Shown here piece after piece: positions 18,307 to 25,834 of a stretch of DNA of 64,000 nucleotides (the first letter of the stretch is position 1; every line of letters begins with the position of its first letter). The notes under the pieces are model-generated. The model had not been told where the DNA came from and did not search any database. It was given only the letters and a program-made list of their open reading frames with translations. The position numbers and the translations under genes are program-made. Source of the DNA: Muribaculaceae bacterium. GTDB taxonomy: Bacteria > Bacteroidota > Bacteroidia > Bacteroidales > Muribaculaceae. The DNA is taken from NCBI GenBank assembly GCA_014867205.1, contig WGUO01000014.1, positions 26,118 through 90,117 of the forward strand, in the 5' to 3' direction.

Positions 18307-18314
18307 CAAAGTTA
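18307..18314 (-). promoter_or_regulatory. Promoter of the first TPR-AraC gene, TAACTTTG
   Basis: Minus-strand -7 box, 23 bp from the ATG. Confidence 0.6.
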
Positions 18315-18430
18315 AGAAATTTTTCTGTCTTATTGGCCTACTGTCTTTGAAGATGCGGGGTGTATTCCGTTTTTTTAGGGAAAAGTTGACTGGATTTAAG
18401 TAATATCTGATGTTTTTCAAAAATTTTTAG

Positions 18431-18438
18431 TATCTTTG
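18431..18438 (+). promoter_or_regulatory. Promoter of sufE and the peptide transporter, TATCTTTG
   Basis: Plus-strand -7 box 62 bp before the sufE ATG. Confidence 0.6.
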
Positions 18439-18500
18439 AGATTTCAAAACCAAACTTATTCGCGCCACGGCCCTCAGGCCATGGCGACAAAAATAAAACA

Positions 18501-18932
18501 ATGGCTACAATCAACGAGACTCAAGACGAGATTATCGAAGAGTTCGAGGGCATGACCGACTGGATGGACCGCTACGCCTACATCATAGAGCTCGGCAACA
18601 CACTGCCCCCATATCCCGAGAGCGAGAAGACCCCGCAGAACCTGATAGAGGGTTGCCAGAGCCGCGTCTGGATTGACGCGCATTTGACCGACGACGGCCA
18701 CATCGACTTCCACGCCGACTCCGACGCCATGATAGTCAAGGGAATAGTCGCGCTGCTGATGCGCGTGCTCAACCACCGCACGCCCGACGAGATACTCGGC
18801 ACCGACCTCTACTTCATCGACCGCATCGGGCTGCGCGAGCACCTATCGCCAACCCGCTCGAACGGCCTGGTGGCAATGGTGCGCCAGATCAACGACTATG
18901 CCCGCGCCTTCAAGCTGCTGCAGCAGAAATAA
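18501..18932 (+). CDS. sufE: SufE-family cysteine desulfuration protein
   Basis: A 143-aa SufE. Family members accept persulfide sulfur from the cysteine desulfurase SufS and pass it to the SufBCD scaffold for Fe-S cluster assembly. The acceptor cysteine is C52 in the motif IEGCQSRVW, preceded by the typical IIEEFEGMTDWMDRYAYIIELG segment and followed by GIVALLMRVLNHRTPDEIL. It is not in a suf operon here: the next gene, 24 bp downstream, is a peptide transporter. Length and motif are complete. Confidence 0.93.
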   Translation: MATINETQDEIIEEFEGMTDWMDRYAYIIELGNTLPPYPESEKTPQNLIEGCQSRVWIDAHLTDDGHIDFHADSDAMIVKGIVALLMRVLNHRTPDEILGTDLYFIDRIGLREHLSPTRSNGLVAMVRQINDYARAFKLLQQK

Positions 18933-18956
18933 TCTAACTTAAATCTATATAACATC

Positions 18957-20480
18957 ATGTTCAAAAACCACCCCAAAGGTCTGATACCCGCCGCCCTCTC
19001 GAACATGGGCGAACGGTTCGGATACTACATCATGAACGCGGTGCTCGTGCTTTTCCTCTGTTCGAAGTTCGGACTCAAGGAGGAGACCAGCGCCATCGTC
19101 TACTCCTGCTTCTACGCGGGTATCTACGTGCTCAGTCTGGTGGGCGGCCTTATCGCCGACAAGACGCAGAACTACAAGTCGACCATCATCTCCGGTCTCA
19201 TCGTCATGACCGCCGGATACGTGGTGCTCGCGTTCCCGATCTTCGCCACCGCCGACAACCAGGTGTGGCTGCTGACGCTGACATGCTTCGCTCTGTTCAT
19301 GATCGCGTTCGGCAACGGTCTGTTCAAGGGCAACCTGCAGGCCATCGTGGGCCAGCTTTACGACAATCCGCGCTACGCCTCGCAGCGTGACGCCGGCTTC
19401 CAGATATTCTACGTGTTCATCAACATCGGCGGAGTGCTCGCCCCGTTCGTGGCCCCTATGCTGCGCAGCTGGTGGCTCGGTGAGAACGGCCTGGCCTACA
19501 ATGCCTCGCTCCCCGCGCTCTGCCATGAGTACCTGAGCCTCAGCGACAGCATGGACACCCAGAACCTCAACAACCTCTACGCCCTCATCACCGAGGTCGG
19601 CGGAAACGCGGCCGGCAATATCCAGGAGTTCTGCACGACATACCTCAACGTGTTCAACACCGGTATCCACTACTCGTTCATCGCATCGGTAGCCGCCATG
19701 CTCATCTCGCTGGCAATCTTCCTGGCAACCAAGAACTCGCTTCCCAACCCGTCAAAGAAGGAGAAAGAGGCTGTCAACGAATACTCAGCCGAGGAGAAGG
19801 CCCGCATGGCCAAGGAGATCAAGCAGCGCATGTACGCTCTGTTCGCCGTGCTCGGCATCGCGATATTCTTCTGGTTCTCGTTCCACCAGAACGGCACCTC
19901 GCTCTCGCTGTTCGCCCGCGACTTCGTGAAGACCGACTCAGTGTCGCCTGAGATCTGGCAGGCCCTCAACCCGTTCTATGTGATTGTGCTGACACCGTTC
20001 GTCATGATGCTGTTCAGCCGTCTGAGCCGCCGCGGCAAGGAGATCTCCACACCTCGCAAGATTGCCATCGGTATGGGTCTTGCCGGAATCGCATACCTCT
20101 TCCTTATGGTGTTCTCGGCAATCCAGGGATATCCCTCGGCGGATGCCTTCAAGGCTCTTCCCTCCGCTACGGCAGAGGCCATGAAGACCGGCCCGTGGGT
20201 ACTGTTCGTGCTCTACTTCTTCCTGACAGTAGCCGAACTCTTCATCTCGCCGCTGGGTCTTTCGTTCGTGTCTAAGGTTGCCCCCAAGCATCTGCAGGGT
20301 CTCTGCCAGGGTCTCTGGCTGGGTGCCACAGCCGTCGGCAACCTGCTGCTCTGGATCGGCCCGCTGATCTACAACGCATACCCGATCTGGGTGGCATGGA
20401 CCGTATTCCTCGGCGTCTGCGGCATCTCGATGGGCGTCATGTTCGCCATGGTCAACTGGCTCGAGCGCGTCACCCGATAA
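18957..20480 (+). CDS. Proton-dependent peptide transporter, POT/PTR2 family
   Basis: A 507-aa major-facilitator protein for uptake of di- and tripeptides driven by protons. The family signature NMGERFGYY (ExxERFxYY type) lies in the first helix, followed by GLIADKTQ, GLFKGNLQAIVGQLYD and the PTR2 signature region AGFQIFYVFINIGGVLAPF. About 12-14 hydrophobic helices are visible. It is cotranscribed with sufE by position (24-bp gap) and followed by a strong terminator. Specificity beyond small peptides cannot be read. Confidence 0.92.
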   Translation: MFKNHPKGLIPAALSNMGERFGYYIMNAVLVLFLCSKFGLKEETSAIVYSCFYAGIYVLSLVGGLIADKTQNYKSTIISGLIVMTAGYVVLAFPIFATADNQVWLLTLTCFALFMIAFGNGLFKGNLQAIVGQLYDNPRYASQRDAGFQIFYVFINIGGVLAPFVAPMLRSWWLGENGLAYNASLPALCHEYLSLSDSMDTQNLNNLYALITEVGGNAAGNIQEFCTTYLNVFNTGIHYSFIASVAAMLISLAIFLATKNSLPNPSKKEKEAVNEYSAEEKARMAKEIKQRMYALFAVLGIAIFFWFSFHQNGTSLSLFARDFVKTDSVSPEIWQALNPFYVIVLTPFVMMLFSRLSRRGKEISTPRKIAIGMGLAGIAYLFLMVFSAIQGYPSADAFKALPSATAEAMKTGPWVLFVLYFFLTVAELFISPLGLSFVSKVAPKHLQGLCQGLWLGATAVGNLLLWIGPLIYNAYPIWVAWTVFLGVCGISMGVMFAMVNWLERVTR

Positions 20481-20518
20481 CGCATACCAACCCCAACGAA
20501 CAAACCAACCTCAACATA

Positions 20519-20544
20519 AGCGGCCGCCCTCACAGGCGGCCGCT
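20519..20544. terminator. Bidirectional terminator
   Basis: Perfect 10-bp stem AGCGGCCGCC / GGCGGCCGCT with loop CTCACA, then ATATTTTAT, between the transporter and a convergent ATPase gene. Confidence 0.85.
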
Positions 20545-20570
20545 ATATTTTATGTATTTACCAATTCCTC

Positions 20571-21785
20571 TTAACCCTTCGCCTCTTCCTGTAGGAACTG
20601 CCGCAGGGTCAGCATACGGATTCCGGCGTAGGTATTCGGCGCCGAGTCACGCAATGTCACAACTATTTTCTCATAATTGTCGGGGATGCCGACAAGATTG
20701 CCGAACTCGCGCTCCATTGTGTCGCCACCTGCAACCGTCACCGCCACCTGTATGTACTTGCACTCGCCATCCTTCTCGGCTATAAAATCCACCTCGCGGC
20801 CTTTTGGAAGAGCACCTACACTTACTTTATAGCCATCTGTACGCAACTGATTATAAACCACATTCTCCATTAGGCCACCTATATCATCGGGGCGGTATCC
20901 CACCACCGAATTGCGTATTCCAAGATCCTCAAAAAACATCTTCTCTCCGACCTCGAAGAAGCGTTTCCCCTCTATGTCCCATCTTCTGACCCGGTCTGTC
21001 AGGTATGCATCCTCGATGTATCCGGCATAGGTCTGCACTCCCGAGACGCTGATGCTCATTCGCTGGGATTTCAAAAAATCAGCAATTTTTTTTGCTGTAA
21101 AGAGTTGTCCGATATTGTCAGCGAAGAAGAGCATCAGTCGCTGCAGGAAATCCGTATTTCTAACGTTATGCCTGCTGACCACATCCCGGTAGAGTATGGC
21201 ATCCGCAACACCTGTTATATACTCCCTCCACGTTCGCCGGTCCGGCAGATTCACAAGGTAAGGAAGTCCTCCGTATTCGAGGAATAAGGCAAGCGCCTCG
21301 TCAGAATCCTCATACCCATGAAATGTAAGGAACTCATTGTATGAAAGGGGGTGAACCCTAATCTCCACACTTCTGCCGGCAAGCCGCGAGGCAATTTCTG
21401 AGGAAAGCATGGTGGAGTTGCTTCCGGTCAGATAGACATCATTTGAGGGGTCAAGTATCAATGAACGCACCACTTTGTCAAAGCCCTCGACTTCCTGTAT
21501 CTCATCAATAAAAATGCAGTTCCGTTTTCCTTCGACGATGCGAGATATAATCTCGCGGTGCAGGGTCTCGGCATCCTTGATATGCGAGAAGGCAAAATCC
21601 TCAAGATTGATAGTTATAATATTGGCCGACGCATAATTTCTGCTTATCTCCTCGGCGACCGCCCTAAGCAGGTAACTCTTACCGACACGGCGCTGGCCGG
21701 TAAGAATCTTTATGATATTCTTACCGATATATGGCCGTATCCGGTCCATATATATATTGCGTGGAATGATTTGTATTTTGTCCAT
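20571..21785 (-). CDS. AAA ATPase with DUF4143 domain (first of two)
   Basis: A 404-aa protein. Walker A GQRRVGKS at residues 30-37 and Walker B IFIDEIQE from residue 91 define an AAA_14-type ATPase; the C-terminal half (from about 200) is DUF4143, with a restriction-endonuclease-like fold segment REVDFIAEKDGECKYIQVAV. Such proteins are abundant and variable in Bacteroidales; their role is not established, and a toxin- or defence-like function is sometimes guessed. The start codon lies inside the first unit of a 40-bp tandem repeat, so expression may be controlled by that array. It is AT-richer than the neighbouring core genes. Confidence 0.8.
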   Translation of the reverse strand: MDKIQIIPRNIYMDRIRPYIGKNIIKILTGQRRVGKSYLLRAVAEEISRNYASANIITINLEDFAFSHIKDAETLHREIISRIVEGKRNCIFIDEIQEVEGFDKVVRSLILDPSNDVYLTGSNSTMLSSEIASRLAGRSVEIRVHPLSYNEFLTFHGYEDSDEALALFLEYGGLPYLVNLPDRRTWREYITGVADAILYRDVVSRHNVRNTDFLQRLMLFFADNIGQLFTAKKIADFLKSQRMSISVSGVQTYAGYIEDAYLTDRVRRWDIEGKRFFEVGEKMFFEDLGIRNSVVGYRPDDIGGLMENVVYNQLRTDGYKVSVGALPKGREVDFIAEKDGECKYIQVAVTVAGGDTMEREFGNLVGIPDNYEKIVVTLRDSAPNTYAGIRMLTLRQFLQEEAKG

Positions 21786-21918
21786 AGAAGAAACTTTTTA
21801 CAAAAATAACAAAAGTTTCTTCCATAGACAAAACTTTTGTCAAAATCTTCAAAAGTTTCTTCCATAGACGAAACTTTTCCAAGAATCAGATAAGTTTCTT
21901 TCATATGCAAAACTTTCA
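21771..21918. repeat. Four 40-bp tandem repeats over the ATPase start
   Basis: Units begin at 21771, 21811, 21851 and 21891, period exactly 40. The best-preserved units (2 and 3) contain AAAAGTTT-N11/12-AAACTTTT, an inverted repeat around a CCATAG core. The ATG of the ATPase (21785-21783) is the core of unit 1. The two outer units are more diverged. Confidence 0.8.
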
Positions 21919-21953
21919 GACACTTCTCTATCGGGGAAGTCGAAGATAATGAG

Positions 21954-22132
21954 TAATGTCACTAAAATAACCGTATAGTCTTACCTATGCGGAGGTCTGA
22001 AAAGACCTCGACCATGAGTAGCCGGGTACACGAACCGGGAAAATGCCGCAGTTCCGCAGCGAAAGCATTTTCTCGGTTCGTGTGCCCGGCTGGCGATAAC
22101 AATATAGGTGTCTGACAAGACACCTTGTTACA
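21954..22132. repeat. Dispersed three-hairpin element, copy 1
   Basis: Homologous to 37743-37922 in the same orientation. Contents in order: TAATGTCACTAAAATAA; hairpin 1 GAGGTCT-GAAA-AGACCTC (21992-22009); a 26-bp inverted repeat (22021-22046 / 22065-22090, two G.U pairs) around an 18-nt loop; hairpin 3 AGGTGTCT-GACA-AGACACCT (22106-22125); CTTGTTACA. A minus-strand open frame (21962-22321) running through it is probably a by-product of the repeat. Confidence 0.75.
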
Positions 22133-22605
22133 GTTCCAGGGGCTTGTGGAGTAGACTGTGCGATGTAACGAGATGTCTTCCAGACATATATTTTCTATTC
22201 TCCTTCCGGGCACACGACGACGGAATGCGTTTCCGGCTTCCCCAACGAAGAGGTTGAGCGAGGCTTCCTCAACTTCCTGCTCCCGTATTGTAAATTGACA
22301 AAAAAGGATACGCATTGCCATTCCTCACAGACAAAAGAACCATCGTAAAAGTCGGAGCCGAATTCTCGACCGCAATCCGCAACATCTCAGCCTGGAAATC
22401 TGTAACTGAATAGTTTCCCGGGAACACAAAAGTACAACTATTTTTTACTATTTTGGAATAAAAATTTCTATATGCCGATATTTTTTTGTATTTTTGAGAA
22501 CTTTATGCAAATCAAGCCTCAGACACATGGTATAGCTTTCCATAAGAGCAAACCATAAGTGTCTGGATTTGTTATAATTATATATCATTAACCTTAAAAA
22601 CGCAT
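22133..22605. other. Intergenic region, mostly unexplained, with a promoter
   Basis: About 470 bp between the dispersed element and the unknown membrane operon. No gene, RNA or clear remnant is recognisable up to 22440. After that the sequence is very AT-rich and holds a TATTTTTG -7 box at 22489-22496, 109 bp before the next ATG. Confidence 0.5.
22489..22496 (+). promoter_or_regulatory. Candidate promoter of the unknown operon, TATTTTTG
   Basis: Matches TAnnTTTG; the leader would be about 100 nt. Confidence 0.5.
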
Positions 22606-23259
22606 ATGTGCAATAGTCCCAGCACTCTGGAATGTTTTAAGGCCGAGTTGCAACGATGCGCCTCCGGCCATCTGTCATCCCGCATAACCAACAAAAACGA
22701 GGATTATGCAGTGGCTTTCTATGCGGAGTTATTTAGAAACACGGAACAGACTGCAAAAATTTTCTGTGAGGGTGCTCATTCGTGTATATGGCGCAATCCG
22801 GAGTTTGAGGAGGCCTTTATGGATTTGTTACGGAAACCGGGAATCAATATTCAGGTTTTGACTGAGGAACATATCGAAGACCTCACACGCTTTCCGGAAT
22901 ATCTTCAAAATATAATAAAGAACAGGGTACCACAAATCCAGTTCCGTCATCTTTCGGAGACAGCTAAGCAGATTATCACATCGCGTTTTGACAAGGATGT
23001 AAACTTTGCGGTCTTTGATGCTGATAAGTTCCGGTTCGAGTTCGATAAGGCTAATTATACCGCCTATGGATCATTCAATGATGAAGAGGTGGTAAGGGAA
23101 ATAGAAAAGTATTTTGATGAGGCTTTTCAGGAATCAGAAGTGACGCAATTTAAATTTCCCGCCGGTTCTTTTGAGACTCTGCATGAGCAACAATATACAT
23201 GGAGCGGTCCGGAAAACGTAAGCCTTTATTCTGCCGTCGATTGCCAAGCAAACAACTAA
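22606..23259 (+). CDS. Unknown protein, possibly phospholipase-D-like fold without HKD motif
   Basis: A 217-aa soluble protein I cannot place in a family. Visible layout: a helix-strand stretch DYAVAFYAELFRNTEQTAKIFCEG, a strand INIQVLTEEH, and a C-terminal segment NFAVFDADKFRFEFDK followed by GSFNDEEVVREIEKYFDEAF. This order resembles the regulatory/PLD-like domains seen in some bacterial sensor or defence proteins, but no HxKxxxxD catalytic motif is present, so the comparison is weak inference. It is the first gene of a small AT-rich operon with a membrane protein and lies between two DUF4143 ATPases. The stop codon is directly followed by the ATG of a 50-codon ORF. Confidence 0.6.
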   Translation: MCNSPSTLECFKAELQRCASGHLSSRITNKNEDYAVAFYAELFRNTEQTAKIFCEGAHSCIWRNPEFEEAFMDLLRKPGINIQVLTEEHIEDLTRFPEYLQNIIKNRVPQIQFRHLSETAKQIITSRFDKDVNFAVFDADKFRFEFDKANYTAYGSFNDEEVVREIEKYFDEAFQESEVTQFKFPAGSFETLHEQQYTWSGPENVSLYSAVDCQANN

Positions 23260-23412
23260 ATGAATCCGATTTTGGCTGACACAGTGTATCTCACCCCATA
23301 TGCTCCCGTTATTCAACTGATAGCGGGAGTTTATTTAATTTTCTTCTATCAGACAGTATTCGACAAAGACTTTTTAGAAGGGAGTATTAAAAACGACTCA
23401 AAGACAATCTGA
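23260..23412 (+). CDS. Possible 50-aa single-pass membrane peptide
   Basis: The ATG follows the preceding stop codon without a gap, and the ORF runs to TGA 23410-23412, 14 bp before the next gene. It would encode a short hydrophobic peptide with the helix VIQLIAGVYLIFFYQ (about residues 17-31) and a charged tail. Against it: a 10-bp hairpin (23303-23329) followed by TTTATTTAATTTT lies inside and looks like a terminator of the first gene. Either reading is possible; the perfect spacing favours a real gene only modestly. Confidence 0.4.
   Translation: MNPILADTVYLTPYAPVIQLIAGVYLIFFYQTVFDKDFLEGSIKNDSKTI
23303..23329 (+). terminator. Stem-loop inside the 50-codon ORF, possible terminator
   Basis: CTCCCGTTAT / ATAGCGGGAG (one G.U pair), loop 7 nt, followed by TTTATTTAATTTT. 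Confidence 0.45.
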
Positions 23413-23426
23413 CCGGAACATTAAGA

Positions 23427-24263
23427 ATGGGAGGCGAATATATTCCGGAGAAAGTATATTCTGCTGATATGGAAAGATTCACTACCTGGTGGTCGAGATA
23501 CACTCGCAGCGTCATAGCAGTTGCCCGGATGGGTTGCGTCTATGCCATTACTCTATTGATATACTGCGGTATAGAGAGCGTAGACCACAAATTAGGATTA
23601 AAAGCCCTACTCATAGACTCACTGCTTTATGCAATCTATGCTGTTGTTACTATTTTTATATTCAGATGGAAATTCCTATGTAATACCAAAGCATGGTTTT
23701 TCGGATGCCTTCTATTCTCCTTCATTGGCTATATCTTTCCTCCTCAGGAATTTACCAACTGCTCAGATGGACTCTGGGGCATGAGTATGCGCTCTGCCAT
23801 TAATCTTATTCTTTGGTTATCGGGATTGGCTATCGTCCTCTCTTTTGTAAGGTACCAGATAGATGAATGGCATTATCGCCACACAGACCTATGCGTTGCT
23901 AAGTCCACTAAAATCCTGAGCGAGTTTTCGAGTATACGCATGACTATCACACCTAAACCGCTTGATGAGGCCATGAGAGACTTCTATGAGGCCTATGGGC
24001 ATCTGTTGGATCTCAAAAATTGGAGATACGACGAAAGTGAAAAATTTAAAGATATTCGGACTTGGAATAAGCATTTGCGATCCTACTACGAAAAACGATA
24101 TCAATATTGGGTATCACCCATTTATAGAAAGATAATGCATCAATTAATCCACTTTCCTAACAAGTGTACATACTGGCGGACGCATCAACCATGTCATTTT
24201 GCCTTGATTCTATTATTACTCCTTGTCCTACTCTTCTACGGATGGTTAGCAGTTTATTATTGA
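23427..24263 (+). CDS. Unknown multipass membrane protein
   Basis: A 278-aa protein with hydrophobic helices at about residues 28-48, 58-80, 90-105, 125-148 and a C-terminal helix (LILLLLLVLLFYGWLAVYY, about 258-277). The region between about 150 and 250 is soluble, charged and Tyr/Trp-rich (DEWHYRHTD, RSYYEKRYQYW). I recognise no family. It belongs with the 22606 gene by strand and spacing and is AT-rich compared with the core genes. A membrane effector paired with a soluble sensor is one reading, based on layout only. Confidence 0.6.
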   Translation: MGGEYIPEKVYSADMERFTTWWSRYTRSVIAVARMGCVYAITLLIYCGIESVDHKLGLKALLIDSLLYAIYAVVTIFIFRWKFLCNTKAWFFGCLLFSFIGYIFPPQEFTNCSDGLWGMSMRSAINLILWLSGLAIVLSFVRYQIDEWHYRHTDLCVAKSTKILSEFSSIRMTITPKPLDEAMRDFYEAYGHLLDLKNWRYDESEKFKDIRTWNKHLRSYYEKRYQYWVSPIYRKIMHQLIHFPNKCTYWRTHQPCHFALILLLLLVLLFYGWLAVYY

Positions 24264-24303
24264 CCCCACTCCTCTTCATTTATGTTCAAAGTTCGAAGCG
24301 CCA

Positions 24304-24328
24304 TACTCGATTCATTGTAAATCGAGTA
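24304..24328. terminator. Stem-loop between convergent genes
   Basis: Perfect 9-bp stem TACTCGATT / AATCGAGTA with a 7-nt loop, between the membrane-protein gene and the convergent second ATPase; no T-tract on either side. Confidence 0.4.
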
Positions 24329-24343
24329 ACTATTCTGATGTGG

Positions 24344-25687
24344 CTATATGAATGGGGTCATGTAGACGGGGAGGTAGAGCATATTGCCCTCGACGCGCAG
24401 GTCTTTGGTGTAGAGCATCATCGGCTGCCCGATTCGCGCTGAGTATCGCTCGCAAAACACATCCAACGACCGATGCGATTTGTAGCCTGATGATTTCACC
24501 TCTATAGGGTTTATCTTGCGCCCCAAAACTGTGATAAAGTCAATCTCGTAAAATTTCTTCTTGTCTTCGGTCGCGGGGAAGGTGTAGTAGAACAGTGAAT
24601 GACCTGCAGCCTTAAGCATCTGGGCCACCACATTCTCATACAGATACCCCAAATCAGCACTAACCTTGTCTGATAAGAGTTTCTCGTAAAGAGTGTTGTC
24701 GGAGACGTCACTGTCCCAAAAAGCCAAGGTCACGAATAGGCCCGTATCACATAGATATATCTTGAAATCAGATGGATCCCTATGGAGCGACATGCCTACA
24801 TTCGGGTCTGACGCCCGATATGAGAAATTGACTGTAAGGGAATCCTCAAGATCTTTCAAGAGACCGTCAATATCATTTCTGTCTTCTCCGCTCACCACAC
24901 TCCACGGCTCAAAACGCAACTTGCTCGACGCGAGCTGGCCGGGAACAGACTCAAACAGCCGCGACGAACGACCGGTCGGGTCTATCTTCCTGAGATCATC
25001 TATATACAATTCTATAATCTCCCGCTTTACCATGTCGGTACGCGCAAAGTTGTTCGTATCAAGATATTCATTAATGGCCTGCGGCATACCTCCCACCAGC
25101 ATGTAGAGTCTGAACCGCCGCATCAACTCTCGGTTCATGGCATCGGTAAGCGGTTTCTTAGCACGGAAGGCATACTGAGCAAGCGACGCGGTCTGCCGAT
25201 CATCCATAGCCCACAGGAACTCCTCATAATCCATGGGATACATGGATATCCGAGTCTCTTCGCTTGGAATAAGCACACCTTCTGTATTCTTGCGTATCGA
25301 CAACAGTGAACCCGTCTCTATGTAATCATACCTGCCATCCTCGACAAGATACTTTATCGCCTGTCGCGCACGCGGATACAACTGAATCTCATCAAAGATT
25401 ATCACCGATTTGCGCTCATGGAGTTCAACCTTGAATATAGTCTGCATCATCAGGAACATATAGTCAAGATTGTTGAGGTCATTGAATAGTTCCTTGACTG
25501 CCTCGGGTGCTTTTCCGAAATCTATCTCGATATATGTCTTGTACTCGCGCCTGGCAAATTCTCTTGCAATAGTTGATTTACCGACTCGACGCGCACCCTT
25601 TATAAGCAATGCCGTCGAACCGTCGCGAGTGGATTTCCACTCTAACATTTTGTCATATATCTTGCGTCTGAAAATCCTCTTTTCCAT
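24344..25687 (-). CDS. AAA ATPase with DUF4143 domain (second of two)
   Basis: A 447-aa protein: Walker A GARRVGKST at residues 31-39, Walker B SVIIFDEIQ from about residue 94, sensor region YIETGSLLSI, then a C-terminal DUF4143 part with YEIDFITVLGRKINPIEVKSS, whose E-x-D...E-V-K pattern is that of a restriction-endonuclease-like fold. It belongs to the same broad class as the 20571 protein but is clearly divergent in sequence, so this is not a recent duplication. Upstream lies a 33-bp tandem repeat (25747-25834). The biological role of this class is unknown. Confidence 0.8.
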   Translation of the reverse strand: MEKRIFRRKIYDKMLEWKSTRDGSTALLIKGARRVGKSTIAREFARREYKTYIEIDFGKAPEAVKELFNDLNNLDYMFLMMQTIFKVELHERKSVIIFDEIQLYPRARQAIKYLVEDGRYDYIETGSLLSIRKNTEGVLIPSEETRISMYPMDYEEFLWAMDDRQTASLAQYAFRAKKPLTDAMNRELMRRFRLYMLVGGMPQAINEYLDTNNFARTDMVKREIIELYIDDLRKIDPTGRSSRLFESVPGQLASSKLRFEPWSVVSGEDRNDIDGLLKDLEDSLTVNFSYRASDPNVGMSLHRDPSDFKIYLCDTGLFVTLAFWDSDVSDNTLYEKLLSDKVSADLGYLYENVVAQMLKAAGHSLFYYTFPATEDKKKFYEIDFITVLGRKINPIEVKSSGYKSHRSLDVFCERYSARIGQPMMLYTKDLRVEGNMLYLPVYMTPFI

Positions 25688-25746
25688 GCCTCAAACCATG
25701 AATTATAAGAACAATCTGATTTACAACGCAAAAATAATAAACAAAA

Positions 25747-25834
25747 GTGTTTCCACCAAATTTAAAATGCACTTTTCCGGTGTCTCCACCAAATTTAAAA
25801 CGCGGTTTTCCTGTGTCTCCACCAAATTTGGGGG
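25747..25834. repeat. Three 33-bp tandem repeats upstream of the second ATPase
   Basis: Units start at 25747, 25780 and 25813, core GTGTCTCCACCAAATTT followed by AAAACGCGGTTTTCC-type sequence; the third unit is cut short. They lie 60 bp upstream of the ATPase ATG and run up to the stop codon of the lipoprotein gene. Confidence 0.8.

Noticed and set aside
21771..21918. CRISPR-like array
   Set aside because: Units are contiguous and degenerate with no distinct spacers, and no cas genes are present.
21962..22321. 119-codon minus-strand ORF
   Set aside because: It runs through the dispersed hairpin element, and a similar peptide arises from copy 2; the repeat explains the open frame better than a gene.
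25747..25834. CRISPR-like array
   Set aside because: Period 33 with no spacers between units; a tandem repeat.
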